Positions 10,168 through 21,018 of a DNA stretch of 64,000 bases are shown here, piece after piece. The DNA is from Semisulcospira habei. Lineage: Eukaryota; Mollusca; Gastropoda; Semisulcospiridae. The stretch lies in assembly GCA_036245525.1 (NCBI GenBank), contig BTPG01000004.1, positions 208,470,952-208,534,951 of the forward strand, given 5' to 3'. Position 1 is the first letter of the stretch. The number at the start of each line of letters is the position of its first letter. The translations under genes and the position numbers were made by a program. The notes below the pieces were generated by a model, which did not search any database, was not told where the DNA came from, and saw nothing but the letters and a program-made list of their open reading frames with translations.

Positions 10168-12836
10168 ACAGCTAACATTAGTGACCATGCCATAGCTATA
10201 TACAATTACTCCATTCTCAGGCGAGATGCATCTGCCCCCGGACATACTGGCCTAGCAGTGTACGTACACAATTCCATCAACAACTATGTAAAGAGGCGTT
10301 GTGATTTAGAATCCCCTAATATAGAGTGCATGTGGTTAGAAGTTAAAACGACTAAGTCCTCGCCTGTTCTTATAGGTTTTGTATATAGAAACCCAGCGGC
10401 CTCAGCCTCCTGGCAGGACGAGTTTGTGTTAATGATGGATGTGGTTCAGGAGTCCAAAGGTGATGTACATATTTTGGGAGACTTCAACATAGACTTGCAA
10501 AAGCAAGGACACACTTCGTGGAGATCCATGTTGAATTTTTTAGGGTTGAAACAGCTTGTCCAGTCACCTACTAGAGTGACTTCCTCATCTTCAACGCTGA
10601 TAGACCATGTATATAGCACAAATGTCAGCGTTGTAAAAAATGTTAGCGTACCTAATATTATTTCCATTAGTGATCATTTTCCTGTTTGTTTTACGTTGTC
10701 TGTTAGGTTAGCTAAACAGTCAATCAAAGGACACACTACCATAATGTATAGATGTTTTTAAAAAATTCGACCAAACTGCTTTTTTATATGACCTATCTTT
10801 AGTACCATTTTATGATATACAAAACTGCAAAAACCCTAACGATGCCCTGTCACGCTGGTACGAGCTGTTTCTCGCCGTTCTGGATAGACACGCGCCTAAG
10901 CGCATCAAACGCGTCAAATATCCTGTTATGCCAAAATGGCTCTCTGGTGAGATAAAACAAGCAATGGAAGTAAGAGATGAATTAAAACGAGACAAGAAAT
11001 TTACTGAATACAAGAAGCAGCGAAACCATGTCAAATCTCTAGTTCGTAAAGCACAGAGGCAAAATGCAGAACAAATTATTGCCGACGGCAAAGACATCCG
11101 TTCAGTCTGGCAAGTAATAAACAATTTCACCAAAGGTAACAGTAAACGATCGCCTAATATTCCGCCCGATCTTACTGCTGATGCGTTCAACGCTCACTTC
11201 ATAACTGTTGCTCAAACTCTAGCGAAGTCAAATACACCTAACCCTCTAAACTACACTTGCTCTCATCAACTACGTCACCATAATCAACAGAGAGCCTGCG
11301 GCCCATTTTTAGTACCGCTTATGACTGTCCTAGATGTAGGCAAATCTATTTCCAGTTTAAAGAACAAATCGTCTTGCGGTCCAGATGGTATTAATAGTCA
11401 AATTTTAAAACTATCTCTGCCCTACGTCGTCGAATCCCTGACCTTTATTTATAATTTATCGATCAGACATAACGTTTTTCCCGACGAGCTGAAAAAAGCG
11501 AAGGTAATCCCGCTTCCCAAAAGCAAAGATTTATGCCACCTAAACGAGTACAGGCTCATTTCCATATCATCCTGTATTTCAGAACTGCTCGAGAAACATA
11601 TCCATAGTCATCTTCTAAACTTTCTGGAGCAAAACCATCTGATAACTGCAGCACAATCAGGATTTCGACCTCTACATTCGTGCCAAACTGCCCTCAGTCA
11701 TTTAATTGATAAATGGCTGTCTGCCATAAATGACAGTAAAGTATCAGGTACAATCTTTCTTGACCTGAAAAAAGCTTTTGATCTTGTCAACCACTCTATC
11801 CTACTAAAAAAACTACCATTCTATCACTTTGACTCAAATACTGTCTCCTTTATATCTTCCTATCTCAGGGACAGAACACAGAAAGTACTGCTAAATGGCA
11901 AATATTCCTCTGATGGTTTAGTAACTTGCGGTGTTCCACAGGGGTCTATTCTAGGGCCCTTATTATTTAATCTATTTATTAATGATCTGCCACTGTACAT
12001 ATCTCATTTAGACGCAAACTGCGATCTATTCGCAGATGATACGACCATACACACATCTGATAAAGATATCGCAACCATTAATAAGGTACTCCAACAAAGT
12101 CTTGATGAAGTAGCAGGCTGGTGCAGTGATAATCACATGATTATTAGTATTCCAAAGACAAAGAGCATGTTAGTTACTACACGTCAGAAACACCAGCATG
12201 GCCTACCACCTTTAACACTCTCCTTAGATAGACAGCTTGTTGAACAAGTAACTAGGCATCGCTTATTAGGCTTTATAGTGGACAACCAATTAAGCTGGGA
12301 GCCGCATACTGACTCAATATGCAAAACAATCTCCAAAAATCTGTTCCTGTTATCAAAACTACGCCATATAGTTAATACTGATATCCGTAAACTCTTTTTC
12401 CATGCGCATATCAAAACGCATTGTGACTACAGCTCTACCGTCTGGGATGGATGCAGCGAAGTTCACATGAAAAAAGTTAATTCCTTTTGTATCGCCGGGG
12501 CATTAAATTAATACTTCCCGGTCCTACTTCGACTGATGAAAAATTAAAATCTCTGAAGTTACTAACATTGAAGAAACAGTTTGAATTTAATCGCTGTGTT
12601 CTACTGCACAAGATCATGCACGGAAAAGCCCCACCCTATCTAAAAACTCCGACAATAATAGGAAAAACACGAGAAATAGTTCGATCCACCTTCCAAAAAT
12701 TAGATTAGACATCTGTAAAACCAGTCTGTCCTTTTCATGCGCTAAAGCGTGGAATATGTTACCTCCACACCTGAAATCAATTTGTAAGATTAGCGTCTTC
12801 AAAGATCGCCTCCATAAATATTTACTTCAGAAGTAA
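10168..12836 (+). pseudogene. CR1-like endonuclease-reverse transcriptase with three frameshifts
   Basis: The apurinic-like endonuclease part (10168-10750) shows ILGDFNIDL and the terminal SDHFPV box. The frame then shifts by one near 10750, beside a T/A homopolymer. The RT runs from about 10751 to 12480 with LFLDLKKAFD-type motif A (TIFLDLKKAFDLVNHSI), motif B GVPQGSILGPLLFNLFINDL and motif C LFADDTTIH. A second frameshift near 12485 and a third near 12705 separate the C-terminal part (SFSCAKAWNMLPPHLKS), which ends in a stop at 12834-12836. It is non-functional, but the open stretches are long, so it is not very old. Confidence 0.88.
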
Positions 12837-13219
12837 TAGTATGTTCGGCTCCCTTATGCTACTATTCGTATAGTTAGTGACAAGTTTCCTATTACCTAAT
12901 ATTCTTCTACTGTTGCTGCAGATTATGTAATAGCTCGACTGTCTGCATCAACATGTCAGGTTCATACCTGTGTATATAATTATATATTTTTTTAATTTTT
13001 TATTTCTATTTTTTTTCCCTCTGAGTGGTGGTGGTGGTGTTGGTGGTGGTGGGGGGGGGGGGGGGATGGGTCTTTTTACTTACATATGTTTTATCTTTTG
13101 ATGTATCGTCTGATGTATTTTTATATGTGTAGAGTAGCAGGACAGTTTGGAAGATAGGCATTGCTATGCCTAAAACTTTTTATCCTGAATAAAAACGTTT
13201 CATCATCATCATCATCATC
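10168..13219 (+). mobile_element. CR1-superfamily LINE, 5'-truncated
   Basis: A non-LTR retrotransposon in sense with the host gene. It starts inside the endonuclease domain (ISDHAIAIYNYS read from about 10180), carries an RT, and ends after AATAAAAACGTTTCA with a (TCA)n tail at 13198-13219. Short tandem-repeat tails of this kind are usual for the CR1/L2/Daphne/Crack group; the exact clade is not resolved. A G run lies in its 3' UTR near 13050. Confidence 0.9.
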
Positions 13220-13707
13220 TCTCTCTCATACAAACATGCGTGCATCTCCAGGAGTAATATATCGTCATGCGTCCTCAGGGTGCATGAGGATCAGTGCCTT
13301 TTGGAGATGTTTGGAGCGCACGCGCACGCACGCACTAACACGCGCACACACACATCGACGCGCTTTCAGAAGAACATGCAAGTGACCCGTGTACTTAGTA
13401 TATCATGTAGCTACGTAAAGTAACCTGCTTTCTATGAAATTATAGGAAGACTGAAACTGTACCGTGAAGTTCTAGTTTTGTCACCATTTTCTCAAGCATA
13501 TGAAGCGAAAGTGAAACTCGTATCACGTAAATATAAAATTACGTAAAACTAAAACTTACGTCATGACACTGAAATGACGTTTGACAAATCAATGACGCGT
13601 ATGTCCAGCGCCCCTTATAAAACTCACTGACGCATTGGCAGATCTGCCGCGCGACTTTTTCAATAGGAGATAATTCAACATCAAAATCACGTCAAAGACA
13701 AAAGGTA

Positions 13708-13776
13708 GAGACCATTGACAGCGAGGACAGCTCTCATATAGAAGGGACTTTGTGGGTTAGGTTTCATCTCATCTTG
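13708..13776. repeat. Dispersed repeat, copy 2
   Basis: Near-identical to 3057-3130 (ACCATTGACAGCGAGGACAG onward). 13220-13707 otherwise holds CA-rich simple sequence and a decayed hairpin half near 13280-13310 (GGATCAGTGCCTTTTGGAGA) like that at 15881-15977. Confidence 0.7.
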
Positions 13777-13857
13777 TTTTTTCTTTTGGTCGCCGTTTCG
13801 ATAACATGAACATTTCAGTCTAGACATCCCAGCATGTAAACCTCCCCATACTTACAG

Positions 13858-14070
13858 CATCTGACCCACCGCGTGTATGACGGGCACCAGGGTATCCCCG
13901 GCTTCTCGAGTTATGACGGAGACCGCATGGCCACCTTCCGGGACATTGACGGCAGTGTGACAGGTGTAGCGGGGGCTCAGGTGGTCAAGCCCGGACCCTA
14001 CTACACATCGGCGCGCTGTTACATCAGAAGTGACTGGGATCTGGCCATCTGTCCGCACAAGTTTGGTGAA
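13858..14070 (+). CDS. CEMIP/TMEM2-like gene, exon b
   Basis: 71 codons, phase 0 at both ends, between CTTACAG and GTGAGA. Key strings are SSYDGDRMATFRDIDGSVTG and CYIRSDWDLAICPHKFGE. In human CEMIP the same place reads an MDGDKTSVFHDVDGSV-like stretch followed by a cysteine-bearing segment, so both the phase and the order agree with exon a. The conserved FRDIDGSV block is the strongest family marker in the window. Confidence 0.93.
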
Positions 14071-14184
14071 GTGAGAATTTATTTGTACTTTTAGAAGTCC
14101 CCCCCCCCCCCCCAAATCCTGTGCAACCACTGGTACGGCTGACAAAGCAGCTGCGCGCAAGTCTGTTGAAGAAATACTTTTATT

Positions 14185-14272
14185 TTAACCCTTTGGCTGT
14201 CGGTAGCGGTTTGTGTCGCGATGATGCAGGAATCATCGCGACAAAAACCGCTGCTGACACGTAAAGGGTTAG
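14185..14272. repeat. TTAA hairpin, family C copy 1
   Basis: An 88-base palindrome starting TTAACCCTTTGGCTGTCGGT and ending with the near-complement CACGTAAAGGGTTAG. The arms include GTAGCGGTTTGTGTCGCGAT against ATCGCGACAAAAACCGCTGC. Other copies or halves lie at 16893-16940, 19963-20005, 34519-34592 and 42510-42598. Confidence 0.8.
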
Positions 14273-14375
14273 CTTCTAAAGCCGGGCCTTGTGCATGCAG
14301 CTACCGGTAGTGATAAGTACCGGAGGCTGCGTGCTGAAGAGGGGTTAAGTTCAAGTATTTTTGTTTGGTGTCACA

Positions 14376-14545
14376 AGACCTGGGGCCAGATGCATGAGTG
14401 AGCGTAGTCCTGCGCCAGCCACTAAGCAAGGTACTCCGCACTATAGCTTAGTCCTGCGCCAGCCACTAAGCAAGGTGCCGCTCCGCTATAGCGGAGTACC
14501 TTACTTAGTGGCTGGCGCAGGACTAGGCTCGCTCACGCAACTGAC
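14376..14545. repeat. Compound hairpin, family F copy 1
   Basis: TAGTCCTGCGCCAGCCACTA occurs twice in direct orientation (about 14406 and 14450) and once inverted (about 14505), around GCTCCGCTATAGCGGAGT. The outer ends GCATGAGTGAGCG and CGCTCACGCAACTG also pair. A simpler version is at 27069-27172. Confidence 0.75.
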
Positions 14546-14604
14546 CCCTGATGACTGAAAAAAAATGTTCGACTGAACCAACTTGATTCACCGATTGTGG
14601 ACAG

Positions 14605-14807
14605 GTGGAGGTCTACAGCGATCGCCATGCGATGGATTTGACTGGGGTGGTGATCGTGCGTGACGATGTGCCCACCAGCCCAGAGAGACTGGAGTGGAGA
14701 GAGGCTCGAAACTTGCTCACCATCCTGGGTGGCACGCACAGCTACACCATGCACTGGACGGGAACGGTGCCGGCCAGCATTGAACTCAGGGGACACGGCG
14801 TGGAGAA
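14605..14807 (+). CDS. CEMIP/TMEM2-like gene, exon c
   Basis: 67 codons plus two bases, from phase 0 to phase 2, between GGACAG and GTAGGT. Strings such as GVVIVRDDVPTSPERLEW and THSYTMHWTGTVPASIEL align with the CEMIP segment that contains a short-chain Asp/Pro motif and then GYTIHWDQTAPAEL. Splitting the lysine codon across the next junction (AA|G) restores the frame into exon d, which supports the GTAGGT donor. Confidence 0.93.
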
Positions 14808-15582
14808 GTAGGTTCCATCCAAAGCCGCTCGTGCACGTTGGCACGCTGCAAGTTACTCGTAGGCCTGAGGGAAGTCAGACTGCGTAACCATTGTACCATT
14901 CAGTAGGCCTTCCCGGAGGGATGAAGGCCTGACCCAGTAAGCAATATGCTCTCGAGTATGCGACGGCCGCCCACTGCGATCGTCGTAGGCCCGAAGAGGT
15001 TCCTCCCCCATACGCTTTTTGGCGTGAGTAGGGACAGTAATCTGGACCGAAGAGGTTTTGCTAATGGGGGAGGGGTACGCTGGTTACTTTGATGTCCCTC
15101 AGGCATACAAGGGTCCGTGTGGCAAACAGATTTCTTTCCGGCTTTGCTCCAGTACGCCGATGGTGTGCTCAGTGATAAGGTCGCCTAGACCGAAACAGTT
15201 GTCCACACTGGCAATACAATCTAGATCCCCACTAGTGGGACCTAGATCTGAATTTTCAACATCAAGGGGCTGGAAATCCAGTAAATATGTGTTGTGTTTT
15301 TGGTTTGGTTTTTGTTGATGTTTACTTGGGTTGTTGTTAGGGTTTTTTGGGTGGTGGTTGGGGGGGGGGGGAGGAGGGGCTTCCATATTCACTGCTTCCA
15401 GTCACTTAGTGCACCCCTCTCTTTCCTATCCTTTTCCAACCAGATATATGATCATTGGTCAGTAATGCACAGTAAAAAATTTTTTTCCCTGACAATACTT
15501 TTACCTACTTTATTTGGTAGTCATCTCTCCATCGTCTCTCCTCTGTGGGTGTACTACATTCCGCTTGTACGCACGTGTGTGT

Positions 15583-15620
<38 letters not shown>

Positions 15621-15791
15621 GGATCAGTGGGTGCGTGTGGGAGTATGCATCCCTCGCGATGCCGACTTCGAGCTGTACACCTACGCCCCTGCGTACAAGC
15701 CCAGCCGGAGCCAGTGGACCTCCCTGCACAGCGTGGCCGAGCTGGATGCCGACAACACGGGATATGCCTACTTCTGGGACCAGCACACCGG
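15621..15791 (+). CDS. CEMIP/TMEM2-like gene, exon d
   Basis: 171 bases, phase 2 to phase 2. It begins right after a long (GT)n tract whose final GCAG is the acceptor. QWVRVGVCIPRDADFELYTY and YAYFWDQHTG match CEMIP GDWIRVGLCYPRG and SHYYWDEDSG. The donor is GG|GTATTA. A foldback element begins two to five bases inside the intron, so much of the donor context comes from a transposon edge. Confidence 0.93.
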
Positions 15792-15793
15792 GT

Positions 15794-16072
15794 ATTAGTC
15801 AGGCTTCGTTTGCAGCGAACGACTGCCAACAACGAACGAGAGCGAAGTAACGGCGGACAGCAAGCTTGTGCCAGAAGCGTAGACAACACTCCAAACATCT
15901 CCAAGAGGCATAGATCCTCATGAGCCTGGAAGGCTCATGAGGATCTGTGCCTCTTGGAGATGTTTGGAGTATTGTCTTTGCTTGTAGTACAAGATGTTTA
16001 CTGCTCTGAATCGCGATTTCGCTGTCGTTTCAGGGTTGTCGGTAGTCGTTTGTTTCAAACGAAACCTGACTA
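15794..16072. mobile_element. Foldback MITE at the exon d splice donor
   Basis: Outer arms at 15797-15845 and 16018-16070 are imperfect inverted repeats (AGTCAGGCTTCGTTTG against CAAACGAAACCTGACT). A near-perfect inner hairpin sits at 15881-15977 (CCAAGAGGCATAGATCCTCA against TGAGGATCTGTGCCTCTTGG). No ORF. The inner hairpin motif recurs at 25245, 25657, 26165 and 50033. Confidence 0.75.
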
Positions 16073-17100
16073 TTGATTCAGCCTGGTCTTGATCTGAGCC
16101 TGTTGTCTTGCATAGCATCATACTGGCCTACAATATTGGTCTCGGGAACTACTACAAGCGCACGCGTCCACTTTTATGGAGTTTGAAAAGGTTGCACTCA
16201 CACAGCGGCTCTAAGATCAGAAACAAACTCACTCCTACACGAAATATTAGCATCGTAATAGTGCTGGGAGTATGTTTATATTCTCATCCCACTACTTGTT
16301 CTTTTAAACTGTTAGTGGAGGGGGGTTAGGTTCGTGGTGCTAGTGAAGAGGGGTGGGTGTATGATTAGGTATAGGTGCAGGTATACTTACGTTTCTGTAA
16401 TGGGGAGGGGCGAGCGAAAGGGGTGAAAGGGAGACTTGAACCTATGGCAACAGGATCCGAACTACCACTCAAAGGGGGCCGACGGGGCGGGGGGTGTCCA
16501 ACATTTCGTTACAAAACGGGAACAGCGTTCAAGAAATTGCCCCAAAACCTCAATAACTTGATCGCGGGCGCGCACATACACACACGCACAGAATGTTGTA
16601 TACTTCACTATCTGCTAAACAATATACTACGATTTCTAACGGCCGTAAGTGTGTCACAAAATCGCATTATAGATCGGGAAGATGGTATTGGTGGGCGTCT
16701 GGGTGGCGACCGACTTGTCAAAAGTAAAAAGCCGATACTCCTGTTACAATCGTCACGTAAAGGGATATGGACAGTTACTGCTGTACGTAGTGCGATTTGT
16801 CATCCTAACACAAAGCATAGTTCTATCTATATGTAATGCTACTGAAACGTAGAACTAGAAGTAATTTTACAAGCGTATGTCAATCGTAGGTCCTGCAGGA
16901 ATCATCGCGACTAAAACCGCTGCCGACACGCAGTGGGTTAGTGCTGTAGACACGTAGTTCTAGCGGCCGAAAGTCATCTTTTCTATCAGTCGACACTTAT
17001 GATTATGATACGTATTATGATGCGTATTGCTAACGGGATTCAATCAAAATGTGTTGTCCTAATGTGCAATTACAACAGTGTTCACTAACTTTTTTTCCAG

Positions 17101-17269
17101 GCTGCTGTTTTTTAAGTTCATGAGCTTTGATGTACGATCGGCGAAGGAAGCGAAAGACTGCCCCAACAACAGATGCCCGTACGTGCGCATCACCATCAAG
17201 ACAGGTGCCAATATGTCGGATAGTGACTGCCGCAGTCGTGCCTACGGACCTTACCAACGGGCACCCATT
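17101..17269 (+). CDS. CEMIP/TMEM2-like gene, exon e
   Basis: 169 bases, phase 2 to phase 0, between TTTTTTTCCAG and GTAAGC. LLFFKFMSFDVRS, CPYVRITIKTGANMSDSDCR and SRAYGPYQRAPI follow the order of CEMIP LLFLKLKAQ, CERIKIKALIPKNAGVSDC and TATAYPKF. This is the last exon with clear colinear CEMIP homology. In vertebrate proteins a C-terminal ILEI/FAM3-like domain comes next; it is not found here. Confidence 0.92.
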
Positions 17270-18104
17270 GTAAGCATTGGCATAAATACAAGCACAGTCA
17301 ACCACTTATAATAATCAAAAACACATGTGCAGACTTCTTGCCTCTCTATGCATGTTTTCAAGTCTCCCGATTTAAGAGTTGATGTGAAAAGTGTAGTCGA
17401 GTGCTAAGTAAAGCAAAGAAGTACCCAACGGAGAAAGAAACACGCTTAGAAAAGACGGGTACAACACAATTTATTAATATTTCGGGTAAATACCCTTTGT
17501 CAAAATAGACAAACAAACAAACAGAGAGATTAGCCGCTACTTATCTTCATTGGCAAGGAATGTGGCAACTGAAGGAGGTGACGTAAAATAAAAGGAAGAA
17601 CAAAAGTGCGGAAAAAGTAAAAATGACGTCAACGAAAAAGCGCAAGAGAGAGACTCGGAAAGAACCTGAACACGAGAGACAAGAGTGTGTGCAAGCACGT
17701 GCAGGAGCGAGCGAAAGAAAAGGCGTGTAGAAGAGGCCAGAGAAAGAGAGAGAGAGAGAGCGAGCGAGACGGAGAGAGAGAAAGAGAGAGAGAACGAACG
17801 GGGAGTACCCTTGGGCACGAAGTAGGCTGAGTGTCTAATACACAAAGCCTGCTAAACACCAACCCGAAGGCAAACTTTATATCACCTTCAAGTTGAGGAC
17901 TACCTCGGGGAAAAACGGGAGGACCCCGGGGGAAAAAAAACCCAGCGTTTAGCACGGTACACAACAAGTAATAAGTCATGAAAACAAAGCAAATAATCAA
18001 ATTCAGTAAGAGAATATTGGTATAAGTGGAGAGTAGGTAGTTGTGAAACCGTCTTCAAGGGTAACTCAAAAAATAAGGGGGGGGGGGGGGGGTGGAGAAA
18101 GAGA
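17270..18104. other. Intronic DNA without recognised genes
   Basis: Purine-rich (GA-rich around 17740-17800), with a short GACAAACAAACAAACAG run near 17508. The Ser/Leu-rich reading frames on the - strand mirror this composition. No element or exon could be named. Confidence 0.6.
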
Positions 18105-18489
18105 GATTGATTGATTGATTGTACATTGCTTAACGTCCCGACAGCAACAAGGCTTTCTCAGGACGTGACTGCACTGCTTGTGAAAAAAAACTAAACAGAA
18201 AATTGAATGTATGTCGCCAGCCGGTCAAATACATTAAATAAACCTACAACATGGGGCATAAATAAAGCTAAGACCATTTAGCAACACACATCCAATATCA
18301 AGAGCTACAGGCAGTGCAGACAGTAGGGAGAGTTTTAAAAAGGCAAATACAGGTGAATGGACAAAGGGTAGACAGAAACACATGCCCCAGAATAGAGAGA
18401 AAAACCCACCCTGTGGGGCTGACCAGGGTGACCCTGGGAACTAAAAAATACCTAACCCCACCCAAGTCCCCCAGGGCAGACCCGGGTGG
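18105..18489 (-). mobile_element. Dispersed non-autonomous retroelement-like repeat, copy 1
   Basis: 385 bases almost identical to 32709-33102. The left edge is (GATT)n followed by GTACATTGCTTAACGTCCCG; the right edge is AGACCCGGGTGGGGT. Read on the - strand it ends GGGACGTTAAGCAATGTAC and then (AATC)n, the kind of 3' tail LINEs and their SINE partners carry in lophotrochozoans. It holds no tRNA-like promoter I can see and no RT. The identical ends of both copies argue for a SINE-like unit rather than random 5' truncations. Confidence 0.7.
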
Positions 18490-18720
18490 GGTCGAGAAAG
18501 AGAGAGAGAGACGGGGGGGGGGGGGGGGGGGGGGGGTGGAGGGGGGAAAAAAGGAAGGGGAAGAAGGAAAAAGCGTAAAGAGAGAAAGAGGGCTAGAGAG
18601 AGTGGTAAAAGGGTGGGGGGGGGGGGGGGGAGAAAGAGGGAGAGAGGTAGAAGGAAAAAAAAAAAAAGGGTGGGTGGGGTGGGGTGGGGGCGGAAGACAA
18701 CCAGCCAGAGCCACCAGCCC
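18490..18720. repeat. Low-complexity purine tract (G runs and GA-rich)
   Basis: Several G runs longer than 15 bases are embedded in GA-rich sequence. Long Pro/Ser/Leu ORFs on the - strand here are composition artefacts. Confidence 0.9.
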
Positions 18721-19138
18721 CACCCAACAGGCACCCACCAGCCCACAGAAAAACACACAGGCACGCAACAAGACGACCACATACATCCCCAAGGGGATGC
18801 ACACGATCGCCTCGCCACAAAACCGCGTATCAAACCGTGAGCCGGAGACCCGGCGCCAGACAGGGAAGGGCAAGGGATCCAACTAAACAGTCGGCCAGCG
18901 CTGAGAAAGTCTCCAAGGGAAATGTACATATCAACCAGCGCCAACCTCACCTAACTGGTTAGGGAGTAGTAAAACAGTGAGGTAAAGTAGCAGACACAAG
19001 CAAGGTAAAAATTGTTAATCTTTCATATTCATCCCGAGTGGCGCAAAAGCAGACTTCACCTTTGGAATGTACATCGACTCCCTCACTTGGCCCTTGAGGC
19101 GACAAGAACCACTGTCAAAGTGGCTGAGCTCGTAATAG

Positions 19139-19349
19139 TTAACCCTTTTAGCCCAGGACCCTGCAGCAGAGATGGATTGATCATGATAATTCATGCATAG
19201 TGCCAGATGAGCTTGGCGCCCGAAGGTGCCAAGCTCATCTGGCCCTACGTTTGAATTTTCATGATCAATACATCTCCTACAACAAGTACATAGTTGTTAG
19301 GCAACACCTCCAAAATTTGAGATCGGGACCTTAGGGCTAAAAGGGTTAA
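19139..19349. mobile_element. TTAA hairpin MITE, family A variant
   Basis: 211 bases from TTAACCCTTTTAGCCCAGGA to GGGCTAAAAGGGTTAA, giving terminal inverted repeats of about 16 bases. The central hairpin is TGCCAGATGAGCTTGGCGCC/GGTGCCAAGCTCATCTGGC. Length and plan match the other family A copies while the arm sequence has drifted in step on both sides. Confidence 0.8.
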
Positions 19350-19815
19350 TAATATCAAAATGCTAGCTACATGTCAATGGTGTTAACACTCCACCCCCCC
19401 CCCCCCCACCCCCCACCCATTGATAAAATACTAATGACAAATCGCATTAAAATATGGAAATATATAACACACTTCAGTCAGACATGTAATATACATGTGT
19501 GGCAGAGAGTGAGAAACCCCATTTTCCGTTTTGTCTTTATGATTTTAAGAGTGTAAACGATTGTTAAGCAGAAAAATGTTGCACTTGCTGCCTTAACATG
19601 TTGTGGTTCAAGCATTTGTGCTAGCGGCAAAGACTTCTACATCTTGCGGTGCGAGCACCATGTTGATTCTTGGCATCCCACCGCAAAATGTTACAACCGA
19701 TTGTTGCACTTTTGTAGCAGCTGCAACATTTTGCGGTTCTGTACTTACGATGCATGATCGCAAAGCGTGGTGCAACATTTTGCGGTTGCACATGCTGCCG
19801 TTTCTCGTCCTACAG

Positions 19816-19875
19816 GCTGGCACCAACGCTTTGCACTCACAGGTCCTACCAGCAACGGCTTCTAACCCACCTCAG
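19816..19875 (+). CDS. CEMIP-like gene, probable short linker exon f
   Basis: 60 bases, 20 codons, phase 0 on both sides, between a pyrimidine-rich TTTCTCGTCCTACAG and the strong donor CAG|GTAAAC. It would encode a Ser/Pro/Ala-rich linker (AGTNALHSQVLPATASNPPQ). It has no homology I can name. Support comes only from good splice sites and phases that fit exons e and g. Because its length is a multiple of three, leaving it out would also keep the frame. Confidence 0.55.
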
Positions 19876-20127
19876 GTAAACTTTTCCTTACTCTGCAGAA
19901 TTAATCTCCCACAGAATGGCAAGTTTGAAATGAAGAAAGCTTGGTATGCTAGTTGTTTGACGTTAACCCTTTGGGCGTCAGTAGCGGTTTTAGTCGCGAT
20001 GATTCAGCCATTGCCCTTTCCATTTTGGGGAGCAAGGGTTTCATTGAAAATTTTAGCGCTCAAGCATTTTCTGTTAAAGGCGACTCAGTCTAAATGATGA
20101 CAGTCACGCTCACAATCCACATAACAT

Positions 20128-20340
20128 TTAACTCATTGTGTCCCAGGTACCAAATCTCCACATTTTGGAGTTGTCCTCTGAGGACTGCATGACAATTTAG
20201 GAGACAGATCGACCATGATAGTTTAAGAGTGGTGCCAGAATAGCTTGGCACCTATAGGCGCCAAGCTATTCTGGCACCACCCTTGAGCTATCATGGTCGA
20301 GCCATATCTGGCTGTTGTGTATCGGGACTAAATGAGTTAA
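20128..20340. mobile_element. TTAA hairpin MITE, family A copy
   Basis: 213 bases, from TTAACTCATTGTGTCCCAGG to the near-complement GGGACTAAATGAGTTAA. The central palindrome at 20214-20296 has loop TATA between GGCACC and GGCGCC. It ends only 24 bases before exon g of the CEMIP-like gene. Confidence 0.85.
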
Positions 20341-20363
20341 ACTACTGCACTGCTCTGTGACAG

Positions 20364-20469
20364 GGTTGGGGTGCCGGTCAGACACGTCCGTTCAAGACAA
20401 GAACGCCGCCAGTGGCTGGCGGTTTTGGGCCTTGGTCCCAGTGGGCTGCCTGCTCGAAGACCTGCGGAG
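20364..20469 (+). CDS. CEMIP-like gene, exon g (start of thrombospondin type-1 repeat)
   Basis: 106 bases, phase 0 to phase 1, between TGTGACAG and GTACAT. After a basic linker (QTRPFKTRTPPVAGG) it encodes FGPWSQWAACSKTCGG. This has the Trp-x-x-Trp (WSQW) and Cys-Ser-x-Thr-Cys-Gly signature of a thrombospondin type-1 repeat, where WxxW tryptophans are often C-mannosylated and CSxTCG is O-fucosylated. Such repeats are extracellular and bind matrix or glycosaminoglycans. The frame continues exactly from exon e or f, which supports one gene rather than two. Confidence 0.88.
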
Positions 20470-20761
20470 GTACATTACTTACCATCTCCAACATGCCACA
20501 GCAGATCAGTGCATAAAAGCAAACTTTAATAGCATGAATAGCTATGCAGCTTGTACAGCCCATGTGCGATAGTGAGTATGTATTGGGTCAGTGTTCTGTT
20601 CGGACGTCAACGTTAACTTGATTTTACCGCGGACGCAGGACAGCGGACTGATGCATACACGGTAAAATTTAACATCGACATATGCACACCGATTGTTTAA
20701 GCCACAGATTTAAAGGTTGACCCAAGGATATGTTGTGGTAATGAGATTTGAAAGAGGTCAC

Positions 20762-20969
20762 TTAACCCTTTTCATCCTTAAATGCTCCTGCTTGCAATTA
20801 ATTTGACTATGATAGTTCAAGGGTGGTGCCAGAATAGCTTGGCGCCCAAGGCGCCAAGCTGCTCTGGCACCACCCTTGAAATAAAATGGTTAATATATTT
20901 CCTAACCTGTTATGTAGCCTTCATAAAACAATAAGCAGATTTTTAAAAATCAGCCTCATGATGAGTTAA
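20762..20969. mobile_element. TTAA hairpin MITE, family A copy
   Basis: 208 bases, TTAACCCTTTTCATCCTTAA at the left and CAGCCTCATGATGAGTTAA at the right. The central hairpin at 20813-20882 has loop CCCAAGG. It lies in the intron within the thrombospondin repeat. Confidence 0.85.
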
Positions 20970-21018
20970 ACAAGTTAAAGTGACCTCTTTCAAATCTCAA
21001 GGTCTAATGTGTGTGCAG

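Noticed and set aside
18298..18950. Long Pro/Ser/Leu-rich ORFs on both strands around 18.3-18.95 kb
   Set aside because: They cover G-run and GA-rich low-complexity DNA plus the end of a dispersed repeat; the composition explains the open frames.
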